Assembly: GCA_004794785.1 (NCBI GenBank)
Contig: SJOL01002045.1
Location: 62,001-126,000 of the forward strand
Reading direction: 5' to 3'
From: Opisthorchis felineus
Taxonomy: Eukaryota > Platyhelminthes > Trematoda > Opisthorchiida > Opisthorchiidae
DNA length: 64,000 nucleotides
The number at the start of each line of letters is the position of its first letter. Position 1 is the first letter of the stretch. Positions 24,755 through 34,761 of the stretch are shown piece by piece. Below the pieces are notes generated by a model, which saw nothing but the letters and a program-made list of their open reading frames with translations, had not been told where the DNA came from and did no database searches. A program made the translations under genes and the position numbers.

Positions 24755-25960
24755 GTTCGACCTCATTAGGCGAGATGCCGGTCCGAGAGCATTTGATGGG
24801 ATTTCGCTAATACATGGAATGCACTGACCAAATCTTCAAAGTACGTCAAATATCTATGGAGCCTAACACACACCGCTGGCCAAACGAGCCTTCTACTCGG
24901 TAGATAGGTTGGCTGTTCAGTGTACACTCGGAGCAAGAGAGATGCCATGGAAGTTTATTAATATTCTTCCTGTCGTTTATTCCCATACCTATCCTCGGGT
25001 CTGAGTTTACAGTGAGCTGTTTCAAAATCCCCACATCCAGTGAGTTTTGCCTGGTATATCTTCACTCATCACTTCTGTTCAGTTGTCTAACCGACATCAC
25101 CATGGATTCCACTGTTTAAGGAACCGTAAGTGTAAGTGCCCAAATCAGGTATGGAGATAGATTGGTAGACATTTATTATGGAGATAACACTTATGTTATT
25201 TGACGATCATGCATTCCCACAAACAACACCAGCCGAATACCGAAAGTTGTCCTCCCCTGTTTTTGGTTCTCATTTTCCTTTTTTATAGTGCAAGACCTGA
25301 CTTCAGGATCCCCCATACCCATTTACCCATTTGGAGATTTGGAGAGGAGTACTTGAATCTGTTGATGTGTTTACTGATCTTGGAAGTTGCAAAAGCCGTG
25401 ACTGCACTGCGACAGATGAGGTGCTAATATTGGCGTCAAAAATGGGTATTGATAAGAGTAGGGTACCATTTCTACAAAACGACTGTTAGGGTAGTCCAGT
25501 CCTATGGATGCGAAACTTGACCTGTCTGACCTGAACACTTGAAACGTCTGTAGGTACTTGTTCACAGCTCTCTTCGTAGTATAGCAGACGTTAACTGGCT
25601 GCATCATGTACGTACTGGAAATGGTCTGTAAGCGAATATTGGGTCATGGGCCAGATTCGTCAGAGTATCAGATAGGACTTATCAGGTTGGGGCATGTACG
25701 ACCCCTACAAAGAAAAGCCGTATTTGCCATTCCAAGCTGATTTGGGTGTAAGGTTATCGGAGAACGGGCTATGATTTGGCAATACGAGACGAAAGCGATT
25801 GTTGTGAAGTTGAGTGCCGTGAAATCTTCGGGTTCTCCTGAATGTGGTCTGCACGACCTTCTTTGCTCGTGGTCTCAAGCCATGAAGTACACGACCGATC
25901 CCATTGATGAACATGACGTCCCTTCTTAACCGAATTGCCTAGGTAACGTACGTCTGCTGT
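24755..25960 (+). pseudogene. Second decayed copy of the same RTE-like LINE
   Basis: On the plus strand, reverse transcriptase motifs appear across frames. TDQIFKVRQI lies near 24815, SVDRLAVQC at 24897, and MPWKFINILPVVYSHT follows. GDRLVDIYYGDNTYVI comes at about 25155-25200, where the catalytic YADD has become YGDN, losing one metal-binding aspartate. ESVDVFTDLGSCKSRDCTAT sits near 25350-25410, then TVRVVQSYGCET at about 25480-25515, with the usual Trp now a TGA stop. RSIADVNW follows, and a C-terminal stretch resembling the LGHVxRMP region lies near 25690. The LGSCKSRD and LGCCISRD motifs tie it to the copy at 10.9-12.2 kb. Frameshifts and stops show it is non-functional. Confidence 0.82.
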
Positions 25961-25964
25961 TGTG

Positions 25965-27500
25965 TGCCGAATTTGTATGGGTTGAGATTCACCAAGGATG
26001 TTGCAGCTATCCCGTAGGTTGAGTATTGACCCAAAATGATCCTCATATATGTATGTCTGAATGGGTTTGGAAGGCGTGGGTACCCGGTTCTTGACCATTT
26101 TTATCTAAGGACATGGGGTTATTCGCAATAGTTCCTTATCCTCCAATTATTTTTACATTTACCTGGGCCTTCTCCATTCACTGTTGCACGACAGTTGAAT
26201 ACCCGTTTCTATTTCTGTGAGTGATGATGACAATGATGAGATGACTAAGTTTCAGTCTTGTTACTCACTTGAACCCTATGCTTATAAGTTAGTAGGTTTG
26301 GCCCCATAGCACACTAAGTTAAAAGTACGAGAACGCCAAAAAGTTAGATAGTGTCATGGTCTAGTCGATCTTTTTACTACTTTAATTTAAAAAAAATATG
26401 TGCTGTAGTTTTTACCTGAACCGTAGTTAAAAGTCCAGCTTTATGCCTGTCTGCGACCGCAAAATAAACGGACACGTAGCTAGTCAGGTCAGTCACTGTT
26501 TCCGGACGACATCCAGATTGTATCACTTGCTGTCGCAGATTCCCTGTAAAATTGTTCACTGATTAGCAGACCAATTAAAAGTTCTCAGTGTCATCAAAGT
26601 TCAAGTCCAGGGATTATGCGCCGACCCCCGTCTAACTCAAGAACACTGTCCAATTAAAACATGATGGACCTGTGGGTGCTGAATGGCAGTTGAGGTCAGT
26701 GAGTTTTGTGTTTTATGTTAATACGAAGGCGTAAAGTTAAAATACTTATACTTGCTTTCCGTAGTGCTTTTGGTTTTCATGTTCTATTTACTTCCTCTTA
26801 AGGTCGCACAGCAAGAGTCCTGTTGCTTGGTAGTGTGATTCGATTCCCTCAATGTTCGTGGACGCATTGGACAAATAAGGATGAATGTAGAACACTTAAT
26901 CTCACTAAATTGCTTGGACAGTGGTACCATAAAAGGGCCACACGATATGATATGAACTAGAAAACTTTCTTCAAATGCGTCTGCCTTGTTTTTCGTGACT
27001 GATCTTCGCCGTAAATCCACATCGCAGGTGGGATTTTGAATGTCGTCTATTTCCTTGCAATCCCTCCCCGTTCGTGCGCGATTTGTGAAACAGTTCATGG
27101 CTGAGAAGTACATCCGGAGTCATACCATTCAATGTGAAGCGTCTTTTTCTGACATCACGGTTCGACAAGACTCGGACTGCTTGGCTAATTGTTGTTCTGA
27201 GTTCGGAAACACGGCTGTCAGTTTTTACCTTTTCTAGCCGCTTTGGCCACGGTATACTCTCTTAATTCTATGTTTCACGAAAAGAACTCATGCTCCCAGT
27301 CTAAACACAACTTCCGATCCCATAAAACAAAGCGGACGTTCCTATTAGAGTAAAAAACGTACTTTTTTGAAGACGACGTAAACGCTGTCCACCAACTTCG
27401 GAAAATCCCTACATGCTAATTATCAATTATATGAGGGTGACTAGGTTTTATGACAACAGAAGACTGGACGATTTTTGTTAGTCAAGTACTTTACTGGTGA
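25965..27500. other. Non-coding stretch after the LINE relic
   Basis: No clear continuation of the LINE 3' end, no poly(A) tail and no convincing exon were found. Confidence 0.45.
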
Positions 27501-27555
27501 TACATGATCCTGAATTTTTTTCTTTTCGTGCACTTTCCATTCACACGTCACCAAG

Positions 27556-27752
27556 GTAACTCCAAAACCTCTGGCAAGTTGACATTAACAGCGGCTGGCC
27601 TTAAGGGGATTTATGAATGCCTCACACTAATACCCAAAAAAATTAATAGGCGAAGGCTTGGTGAGGCCGATAAAACATGCTTTATGCAAACGGAACTTCA
27701 TGAATCCTTCCCCGGTGCAATTTGCCTTGCTTGTGGTGAAATGTATACCTAA
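27556..27752 (+). CDS. Candidate terminal exon, small Cys-containing C-terminus
   Basis: A long pyrimidine-rich stretch (about 27510-27550, rich in T and C) ends in CACCAAG, a good acceptor. The frame that follows, starting with two bases of a split codon, stays open for about 65 codons to a TAA at 27750-27752. It contains LTLTAAGLKGIYECL, a basic KKINRRRLGEADK stretch and a CxxC near the end (ICLACGEMYT). A canonical AATAAA lies 117 bases downstream at 27869-27874. Acceptor, frame, stop and poly(A) signal in order suggest a last exon. Length alone is within chance, the family is not recognised, and no upstream exon was found. Confidence 0.28.
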
Positions 27753-27868
27753 GCCTCTTATCTGAACCCTTCCCAATATGTTTCTAACGCGAGGAACGAA
27801 ACAGTGACCGTAATCGTAGTACTATGTGTTTCCGAGATGCCCCGATATATGGTGTACTGTACAACGGA

Positions 27869-27874
27869 AATAAA
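27869..27874 (+). promoter_or_regulatory. Possible poly(A) signal for the 27.6 kb exon
   Basis: AATAAA 117 bases after the TAA at 27752, at the spacing expected for a short 3' untranslated region. Confidence 0.28.
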
Positions 27875-28609
27875 TGATGATATCATAAATATGTACCATC
27901 TGTATTCGACGTGGCACTAGACCACGCCAGTAAGTAGCGAGTAAGTTGATTGATGAAAAATCTCATTTGAAAACAATGAAGGGCAGGTCCATGTGAAGGG
28001 CAGTATAAAGGAAGCAAATCGGTAGTTGTATTTCATAGCCAGGCTAAAATGAACTTACATGGGAGAGACATCGTCTTTTGCAGAGGAGCTTTAAGCATCT
28101 TTTCGCTCAACCTGGTTGAATAGAGAGCATTCATTTCAGCTATGTGTAACTATGCACGTCCAAATCGACAGGGGGACTTTTCTGTGTGTAATGGCTCTCG
28201 ATTGCTAACCTCCTTTCTGATATAAACCATCCCAGCCTCCAATGAGAGGCGCTTTTCTTTAACGGTAAGGCATACAACTGAACAGTACATTGCTTTGGAA
28301 AGACAGAATATTGTGCCATATCTGCTTGGCTTTGTTACGCCACGCAGGACCAATTTCTTGCTTCACTCTAAGGCAAACGCTTCTAGTTTCTTGCTGAGCT
28401 GAAGAAGGTGGATAACTTAACTGCTGGAACTAATCTCGGAGTAACTATATCCTTGTTTTACATCGAAATCAATTTACCACAATAGGTGATACAGTCTAAC
28501 GTGTGATTCGCTCAATGACGTGGGCTGATGTAGTTTTTTTGTTGGTGATAAATATCCCAAAATAGTTGCCAGTAGGATATCAGCTTTTTTATAGGTTGAA
28601 ATAGGTTAC

Positions 28610-28675
28610 ATTTCTAATGCGATATTTTGCGGTGTACGTTTGATTTCTAATGCGATGTTTTGCAATGCACGCTTT
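28610..28675. repeat. Two-copy 33-bp tandem duplication
   Basis: Units 28610-28642 and 28643-28675 both begin ATTTCTAATGCGAT and share TTTTGC and a G(C)AC/TAC core, with a handful of substitutions. The minus-strand frame across them shows a repeated KxRIRNxTY peptide, which is explained by the duplication and is not evidence of coding. Confidence 0.8.
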
Positions 28676-29919
28676 ACTCGCCTTTCCAGAATCACCATTC
28701 GCAGTGAACCTTGGGCAGGAGCTGAGGCTGAGACCTGCTTCAGCTTGAAAAATTTCCCGGAATTTTGAAGGACTATGAGCATTCAGGAAGTATTTCATCA
28801 AAACTCGTAGCGGCCCATAAGCGTGATAACACAAGTAACTATCACCTGAAGAATGTTTGCATTGCTTGCTCATCGAATTAGAACGGGGAAGAAGACGGCC
28901 CAACATGCTAATGTTTATCGCATTGTTATAACGAGCTGAAACCCTAACGATTATTAACCACTTAAATCCCACCGTGAGCTCCAAACAATTAGTTTAGGGT
29001 TTGAATTTCATCAACGCTTTAGGTGGCACACGTTGACCCAAGTTATTCGGATTTGTCGTTTGTCCTTCGTAATATACCGTTTTCTCTCCATTTGGTCTGC
29101 GTGTAAGCGAATGTGTGCTGTTGACTCCCAGGGTGCCGTCATTCCCACTGGATCAGCTTGCTTAAACTGACTGGTCGTCTGCCAGTTACCAGAGGAGTCA
29201 AAATATATCATGTGGCTGTGTTTTTTTGGAATCAGACAATAAGTTTCCTAATAACATGCTGATATCTTTACCTACCCATGGCTTGGTAGTTGCCAGCATC
29301 CCAGCTAGGTGGAGCTGGCTGTAATCCAGGCGGAGCAGCTGACAGGTTTCAAAGCGAATTGATTATCTGGCAGATGCATCCACCTAAGGCAAAACTTTCT
29401 GACCACTGAAGTGGGGTTACGTAATCGACTGAACCTAATGGGCTCCTAAAAGAGCAAGCGCCCTTGTATAACTAAACGTTTTTGGGACCTAGATTAATCA
29501 TTCCTGAAAGAAACACAGAAAAGATGTATGTTCTCGCAAATTTTCCTACTCACACCCAAAATTTTATTTCATTCCGCTACATCTGCTAGAGAAACTGAAC
29601 CAACCCAAAATCGCGTGATACTGAGTTTGATGTCACGGTAGTTGCAAAGGATACGTGTGTGTGCTTCTGGTGAACGGCAAAAAAGGCTTTAATAACTATT
29701 TCACATCAGCGTTACGAAGTGCAAATGAAAACCTGCTAGTTGATTTTTCAATCCATGAAGTTTACGGTTCAGTTGGGTGTCGCAGTGGGACTAGTGTGTG
29801 CGCGGGCTAAGAAACGATAAACGGTTGAATGTATCACCTCCCTCTTGAAGTTCAAAACGTTTGTATATTCTGTAAGTAAAAAACCTGTGGAACTAAGATG
29901 TTTACATAAACTAGTCAGT

Positions 29920-29925
29920 TTTATT
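29920..29925 (-). promoter_or_regulatory. Poly(A) signal AATAAA for the 30.3-31.2 kb exon
   Basis: The plus strand reads TTTATT here, so the minus strand has a canonical AATAAA hexamer 374 bases downstream of the TAG that closes the 300-codon exon. It supports that exon being terminal and implies a 3' untranslated region of roughly 400 bases. AATAAA also arises by chance in AT-rich DNA, so the assignment depends on position. Confidence 0.5.
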
Positions 29926-30298
29926 TGAAATATCATGTATTGCGTTAATGACCAAATCAGTTAAAGCCACATCAGTTAGCTTTCATTAAAAGTTCAAATT
30001 ATCGATCAGTTCAATTACTACGTTGCTGCCCCCAAAGGGATTTACTGCAAGGGTAGCCATATTATTTTCACTCACAGCCTACTCATGGCCATAAAACCCT
30101 CCTTCAACCAACCGGCATGAAAATTAACAGCAAACTCAAGTAGGTCAACGTAACCACAAAGGAAGATTCTTATACAAAACGCATTGACAGAACCGTAACT
30201 ATACGGCTTCGGTAACAGGCTATTTGGTAGACCAATGCAATATTCATAAAGAAACTTGCATTTACACAAACTTTTGACTCACACAGGCGTGATAAGAC

Positions 30299-31206
30299 CT
30301 AAACACATGAATTAAGAATATCTTGAACGGACATATAATTGGTTGAACATTGTCCATTCAACTGACGACCAAAGTCTGTCTCTGTGTGTGGTTGATCGTC
30401 TGTCCTACCGTCAGGCATCGGTAACGGGGTTTTGGCACAGTTGGCATTGCAGCATAATGATCCGTGACTCACGGGTACATCAAGTGCATGGCACTGTGGG
30501 CAGGTTCTAGTTGAGTCCGAACCAGAATGCCCAATAGATATTCCTTCGTAATTAGACCATGTTGCTAGCAGAGGTTCACAGGATGGGCAGCAGCAGGGAT
30601 ACACCATTTCTTTGGGACAAAACTCAGATGAAGCAGATTCTGGAATCGCACCATCAATGTTGTTACGAGCATCATGGTACTGAGATTGGTTAGGTAGGAA
30701 GGTACGCAAGCTAGTGCAGGGATGACTTGGAACAGAGGGCGAGGATTTCCCATGGCAATGGCTAGTCGAGCATTTAACAGTGCTCACAAGCGAAGTGTAC
30801 TCATTTTTCGCAAAACAACGCTTGGCGGGACTCTCAGACCTGTCCATTTGGTCCTCTTCAGACGACTGAATACACCGTTTGGCTGCAGGTGGCGTTAGAA
30901 ATGGAAGCGTGTGCGTGGTGAAGCGATGGGAAACAGCAGCACCTTGATTGTTTAAAGTAACTGGAACGTAGGTAACCGGTTTGATATTTGGTCTTCTTAA
31001 CGTGGCGTAGACAAGTTGTGCCGAACCAGGACGGGCAGCAGCCACAGATGAGGGACGCAAACATGTCACGCTTCTTCCAACGGTTCCAGCATTACTGAAC
31101 GAGGGCTCACATTGAGGTGAATAGTTCCGGGTCTGGACAGGGGTCTGCGTACGATAAATTATTTGTCTTCGTTCGGAGAGGCTGGTTGGGATAGCGGTCA
31201 ATGAAT
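30299..31206 (-). CDS. Terminal coding exon of an unidentified Ser/Pro-rich, Cys-rich protein
   Basis: This frame is open for about 302 codons to a TAG stop, far beyond what chance gives here. I read it as a last exon, not a whole gene: there is no convincing ATG at its front (the first start-like codon is TTG), and a pyrimidine-rich acceptor ending in CTCAG lies just before 31206. The exon would begin with two bases completing a split codon. Counting from that TTG, the protein has a Ser/Thr/Pro-rich first half and two basic PA(A)KRC-type motifs near residues 105-110 and 125-129, which could be nuclear-localisation-like. The last third is Cys-rich: C195, C203-205 and C208, then C234, C237, C250, C251 and C255, possibly metal-binding. 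It ends in SVQDILNSCV. An AATAAA lies 374 bases past the stop. I do not recognise the family, so no function is assigned. Confidence 0.75.
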
Positions 31207-32410
31207 CTGAGTGCGAAAAATACAGAAACCTAGCTTAAAGTAGTGAATATGTTTTCCGGCAAGAAAAGCGGTGAAAGGCAATAGCTTTTAAGGGTTGAAA
31301 AGCGAATGAATTTGTCAGTAGGTATTCTACCAAAAATGTAAACTGGGGAAACATTCTAAATAGAAATAATGGGGCAGTATTTTTGTAAAACGACGAACCC
31401 TTTGTTCAAGTCTGTTCTGAAAAAGAGAAAGAGTTGTAGTGGGACCATGTGCAAACCCCCATTACCTGGTAGGATTGTTTTATCAAATAATCTCTCAGGA
31501 GGCGATTAAAAGTGTTTTCCTCGAAATGGATGTTTTTTTATATGACAATACCTGCAAGCTATACTCAGTACATTGGGTTAATTCAGGAAAGTCCTTGAAA
31601 ATAGTAAAAAGTTAAAAATTCCATATCCGATTTTTAAAAAAAACATTAAATATTACTTTCAAACAACAATTATCTACAGTGCGGCCAAAATTATCTAGAG
31701 ATTTACGGTAATTTACCTTTGGTAGCGATTGTTTAGACCGACGACTCAAGCATCTGTGGTCAGTCCGTCCATTCCACCTATGCATTTGGCGTTTTAATCA
31801 GTATGTGGGCAATACTGGTGGTCTATCTCAACTACATACCTCCAAAAAACAAAACCTTACAATAGACAAACAATCTTTTCTTACCCTGACGGTCGTCCTC
31901 TTTGAGTCGGACTAGTGTGCAATTTGTTTGGATAGAGGTCTAGGTATGTGCATTTGGGTGTCATTCTTGCAACAGTCTGACAATTGTTTGATAACTGGTA
32001 AAACACAGTCAATAGTTGTAGATAGGAAAAAATGTCAGAGAAAACAATTCGGGTGAGCCAACCCCACTTCAACAACATTCCCGGGAAAGCGCTTCCTATT
32101 GCGATGCACCGAAATCATGTAGGAACAGCTCCTGACTCCGGAAATGAAATATTCTTTCCCCCCCCCCTTTGAAAAGAACTGGAAGGTGGTAATCCATTAT
32201 GAGAATATATCAGATATGTTCGTTGTCTGCTGACATAACTGGGTGTTAAATTGACCTCCTATGATAAGAGAAGACTCCACGTGATCTGAAACATGAAGCG
32301 TCGTGTGTGATAGCGCTTTTCGGAATATACCACCCACGAATAAACTATTTTGGAGTAAGAAATTAGGATGAATTAATTCAACATCTATGTGTCATTCAAG
32401 TCTTATTCGA

Positions 32411-32576
32411 GCACAACCACCAACCGATCGTTGCTCACCACTACACTCCTTAACAAGGCACTGATGATGCCACCTCGACTGTTGATGAAACGTTTGCAAT
32501 CACATTGCCCAGCTCAGCGAACAAGCCAACAAACATCAATGCTACCTGAGCTACCAACATTGTCCTCTATAGATCT
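32411..32576. mobile_element. Hairpin element family 1, one-armed copy
   Basis: The loop (GCACAACCACCAACC onward) and right arm match the 50-kb copy in the same orientation. The arm then continues into the tail sequence (CTACCTGAGCTACCAACATT then CCTCTATAG), which in the 50-kb copy is found inverted outside the left arm. The left arm is missing here. The copy therefore shows that the ancestral inverted repeat probably included the tail on both sides. No flanking duplication was identified. Confidence 0.75.
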
Positions 32577-32679
32577 TGTTGTTCTACCGGCGTATTCGTT
32601 ACATTCCTACCTCATTATTCTGAGATTTTTTTGGGTTTGGCCTTCTTGCACGGATAACTGCGGCTCTGTGTTCATTCAG

Positions 32680-33391
32680 ACTTTCAATTCAGTCAAAAAC
32701 GTGGAAGTGGGTACGATGGTTCCGATGTGCCAGTAAACTCCTCAGATGCCAATGGGCCTGGGTGGAGAGGATTGTCTTCCTTATTCAAGGAAATTTCGAA
32801 ATATTACTCTGCTGGGCTGAAAAATGTGAAAGACAACGCAAAAAGAACCGGCGGCTCGGTAACCGAGTTCAAAAGCCAGTGGAAAGTAGCTCTTATTCGT
32901 CGGCGTTTTCCGGAGGACTTGCTGATCGAGCATATATTATGGTGAAACCAAATAAGTTTCTTCCTAGAGGGCGCTTTGTCAGAGGAGAGTAAATTGAATT
33001 GTATGTTCCATAGTTAGCACAGTGGAGAACCGATATGGCTTTTGAGTAGACTGGTTGTCCCATATTAGCCTGAAACAATTATACAAAAGTCAACAACAAG
33101 AAATTCTGAGCCTTTCTGCTTGACAGCTGCGTTTGTGGCGTGCAAAATTCATCGTTTGTGGGACATCAGTGATGGCTTTGGGTTTGATTGTCGCACAGTG
33201 AATATTATTCGCATATGACCATTCCTACCCCTGAGCCAAAACATCATTCTGCTTGGTCCACACAAGTACAAAGAAACAAAGCACTAGAGTTTCCTTTTTT
33301 CGGGCGCATCAACGCTGTGTATGATCAGGAGTGTGAGAAATCACATTCTGGATATCTGATATGCCATCACTACTCCAGCAACACACACTGA
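32680..33391 (+). CDS. Candidate two-exon coding segment, unidentified product
   Basis: Two neighbouring open frames join in phase. Exon 1 would run from an acceptor (TTCATTCAG) at 32679 to a donor ATG|GTGAAA at 32941. Exon 2 would start after GTCGCACAG at 33198 and end at TGA 33389-33391. Exon 1 ends with two codon bases and exon 2 supplies the third, giving one frame of about 150 codons across a 257-base intron. The first part contains KEISKYYSAGL and RRRFPEDLLIEHIL; the second contains EFPFFGRINAVYDQ. An AATAAA lies at 33582-33587, about 190 bases past the stop. Against this, a second frame is open across most of exon 1, no family is recognised, and each piece alone is within chance length. 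No 5' exon was identified. It overlaps no repeat but begins 100 bases after a hairpin-element fragment. Confidence 0.27.
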
Positions 33392-33581
33392 ACGCCCTCG
33401 GAGTATCGCGTCAATGCAGAGGAACGGGTTCACGCCCTGGCTAAGACGAATGTTTGTTATTGCTTTGTACTAAAACGTTTAACGTATCATGAATATAATG
33501 GTATTCCCATCCTGCAAAAAACTTGAAAATCACAGTAAAACCATTTCAGTTGAGTTGTAACTCATTAGTAGTGGGCATCCG

Positions 33582-33587
33582 AATAAA
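33582..33587 (+). promoter_or_regulatory. Possible poly(A) signal for the 32.7-33.4 kb model
   Basis: AATAAA on the plus strand, 191 bases beyond the TGA at 33391. It is useful only if the two-exon model is real. Confidence 0.25.
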
Positions 33588-34743
33588 CCGCAGAAAAATT
33601 GGAGAAAGTAATCTCTTCGTTTAGCCCTCAAGTGCCATGAAATTTGAGTGTGAAAGGCCGAATAGTTGTACTGTTGCCTGAGACGTAGTCAAGACATACC
33701 TCCACCACCGTTCCATTGCATAAGTGATGGCACACGATTCGATGGTGACTAAAATCTAAGCAACCACTTTCCAAGCGGACTTCTTGTCTCCTTCTGATCA
33801 ATTTATTTATATTGTGCAGTTAGCGAAGAGGGTAATAGTTTCAAGCTTTTACTGCAGCTGAATTGTGAAGACAACTCAGAATGAAAAACAAGAGTAACTT
33901 GAGCATCTTTCCTCAAATATCAGTTGGTTCCAGGTCTTTAAACTTCTTGTACACAGTTGGAAGCAATCGGTATGCATAAGCAAAACATGTGAAGTCTACA
34001 GGCATTCAAGATAGACAGCCTGCAAATTATACCATATTAACGATGGTGAGTTATACAATCAAGAAGTTTTTCTCTTCAGCCCAGCTGAACTAATGAACTG
34101 ACGTAGAAGGCAACGAGTAACACTACATCATCTGGGAGACACAAAGTTTGCACAGGTTCATCAGTTGTAGTTATTGTTATCTTTTTTCGTTTGTACAATC
34201 AAAAATTTCGTAGTGGTGGTTTCGTGGAGCCTACCCTGGCTAAGACATCAAAGTATTCGTACTTTATTGCCGCACAGTCAATATCGCGTCAACAGTAGCA
34301 TAAAGTCATGAAGTTGTTCCGCCTTAGACTAATGATCCTCAAGTTCACAAGAGACTACTTCTCCTTGTCCCAAAGATAAGTACTTTCCGAAAGACATACT
34401 TTAATTTTCTTTAGGGACACATGTCCTGGTTTCATAACCAATTAAATTTCCTTCATGAATGATAGCTATTTTCATCCCTGCATTCGCAAACAATTTCCCA
34501 GTTAGATTTCAAGTGTCAAAATTTTTGTTCTGGTAATGGGCTTTCTACGTGGGCTTTTCTTGCATACAAACCAACGGCTACACTTGAGATTGCCTTTTGC
34601 TAATCTAGAAATGAGGCGTTTATGGCTTCACTGAGTTACTGCTATGCACAAACTACTTGGTCGCAGGTAAACAGATTATTAACGCTTCACTTTCAGAGGG
34701 GGGGGGTCCCCAGTGGATATTAACAAAGGGTGTTTAACTGTGA

Positions 34744-34761
34744 ATATATATATATATATAT
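34744..34761. repeat. Short (AT)n microsatellite
   Basis: About nine AT units following a run of nine G at 34698-34706 and about 40 bases of ordinary sequence. Confidence 0.95.

Noticed and set aside
28589..28984. 131-codon minus-strand frame with a repeated RIRNxTY motif
   Set aside because: The motif comes from a 33-bp tandem duplication; the remainder shows no domain.
32389..32736. 115-codon plus-strand open frame
   Set aside because: Crosses the one-armed hairpin copy; the KRLQSHCPAQRTSQ peptide is the repeat core in translation.
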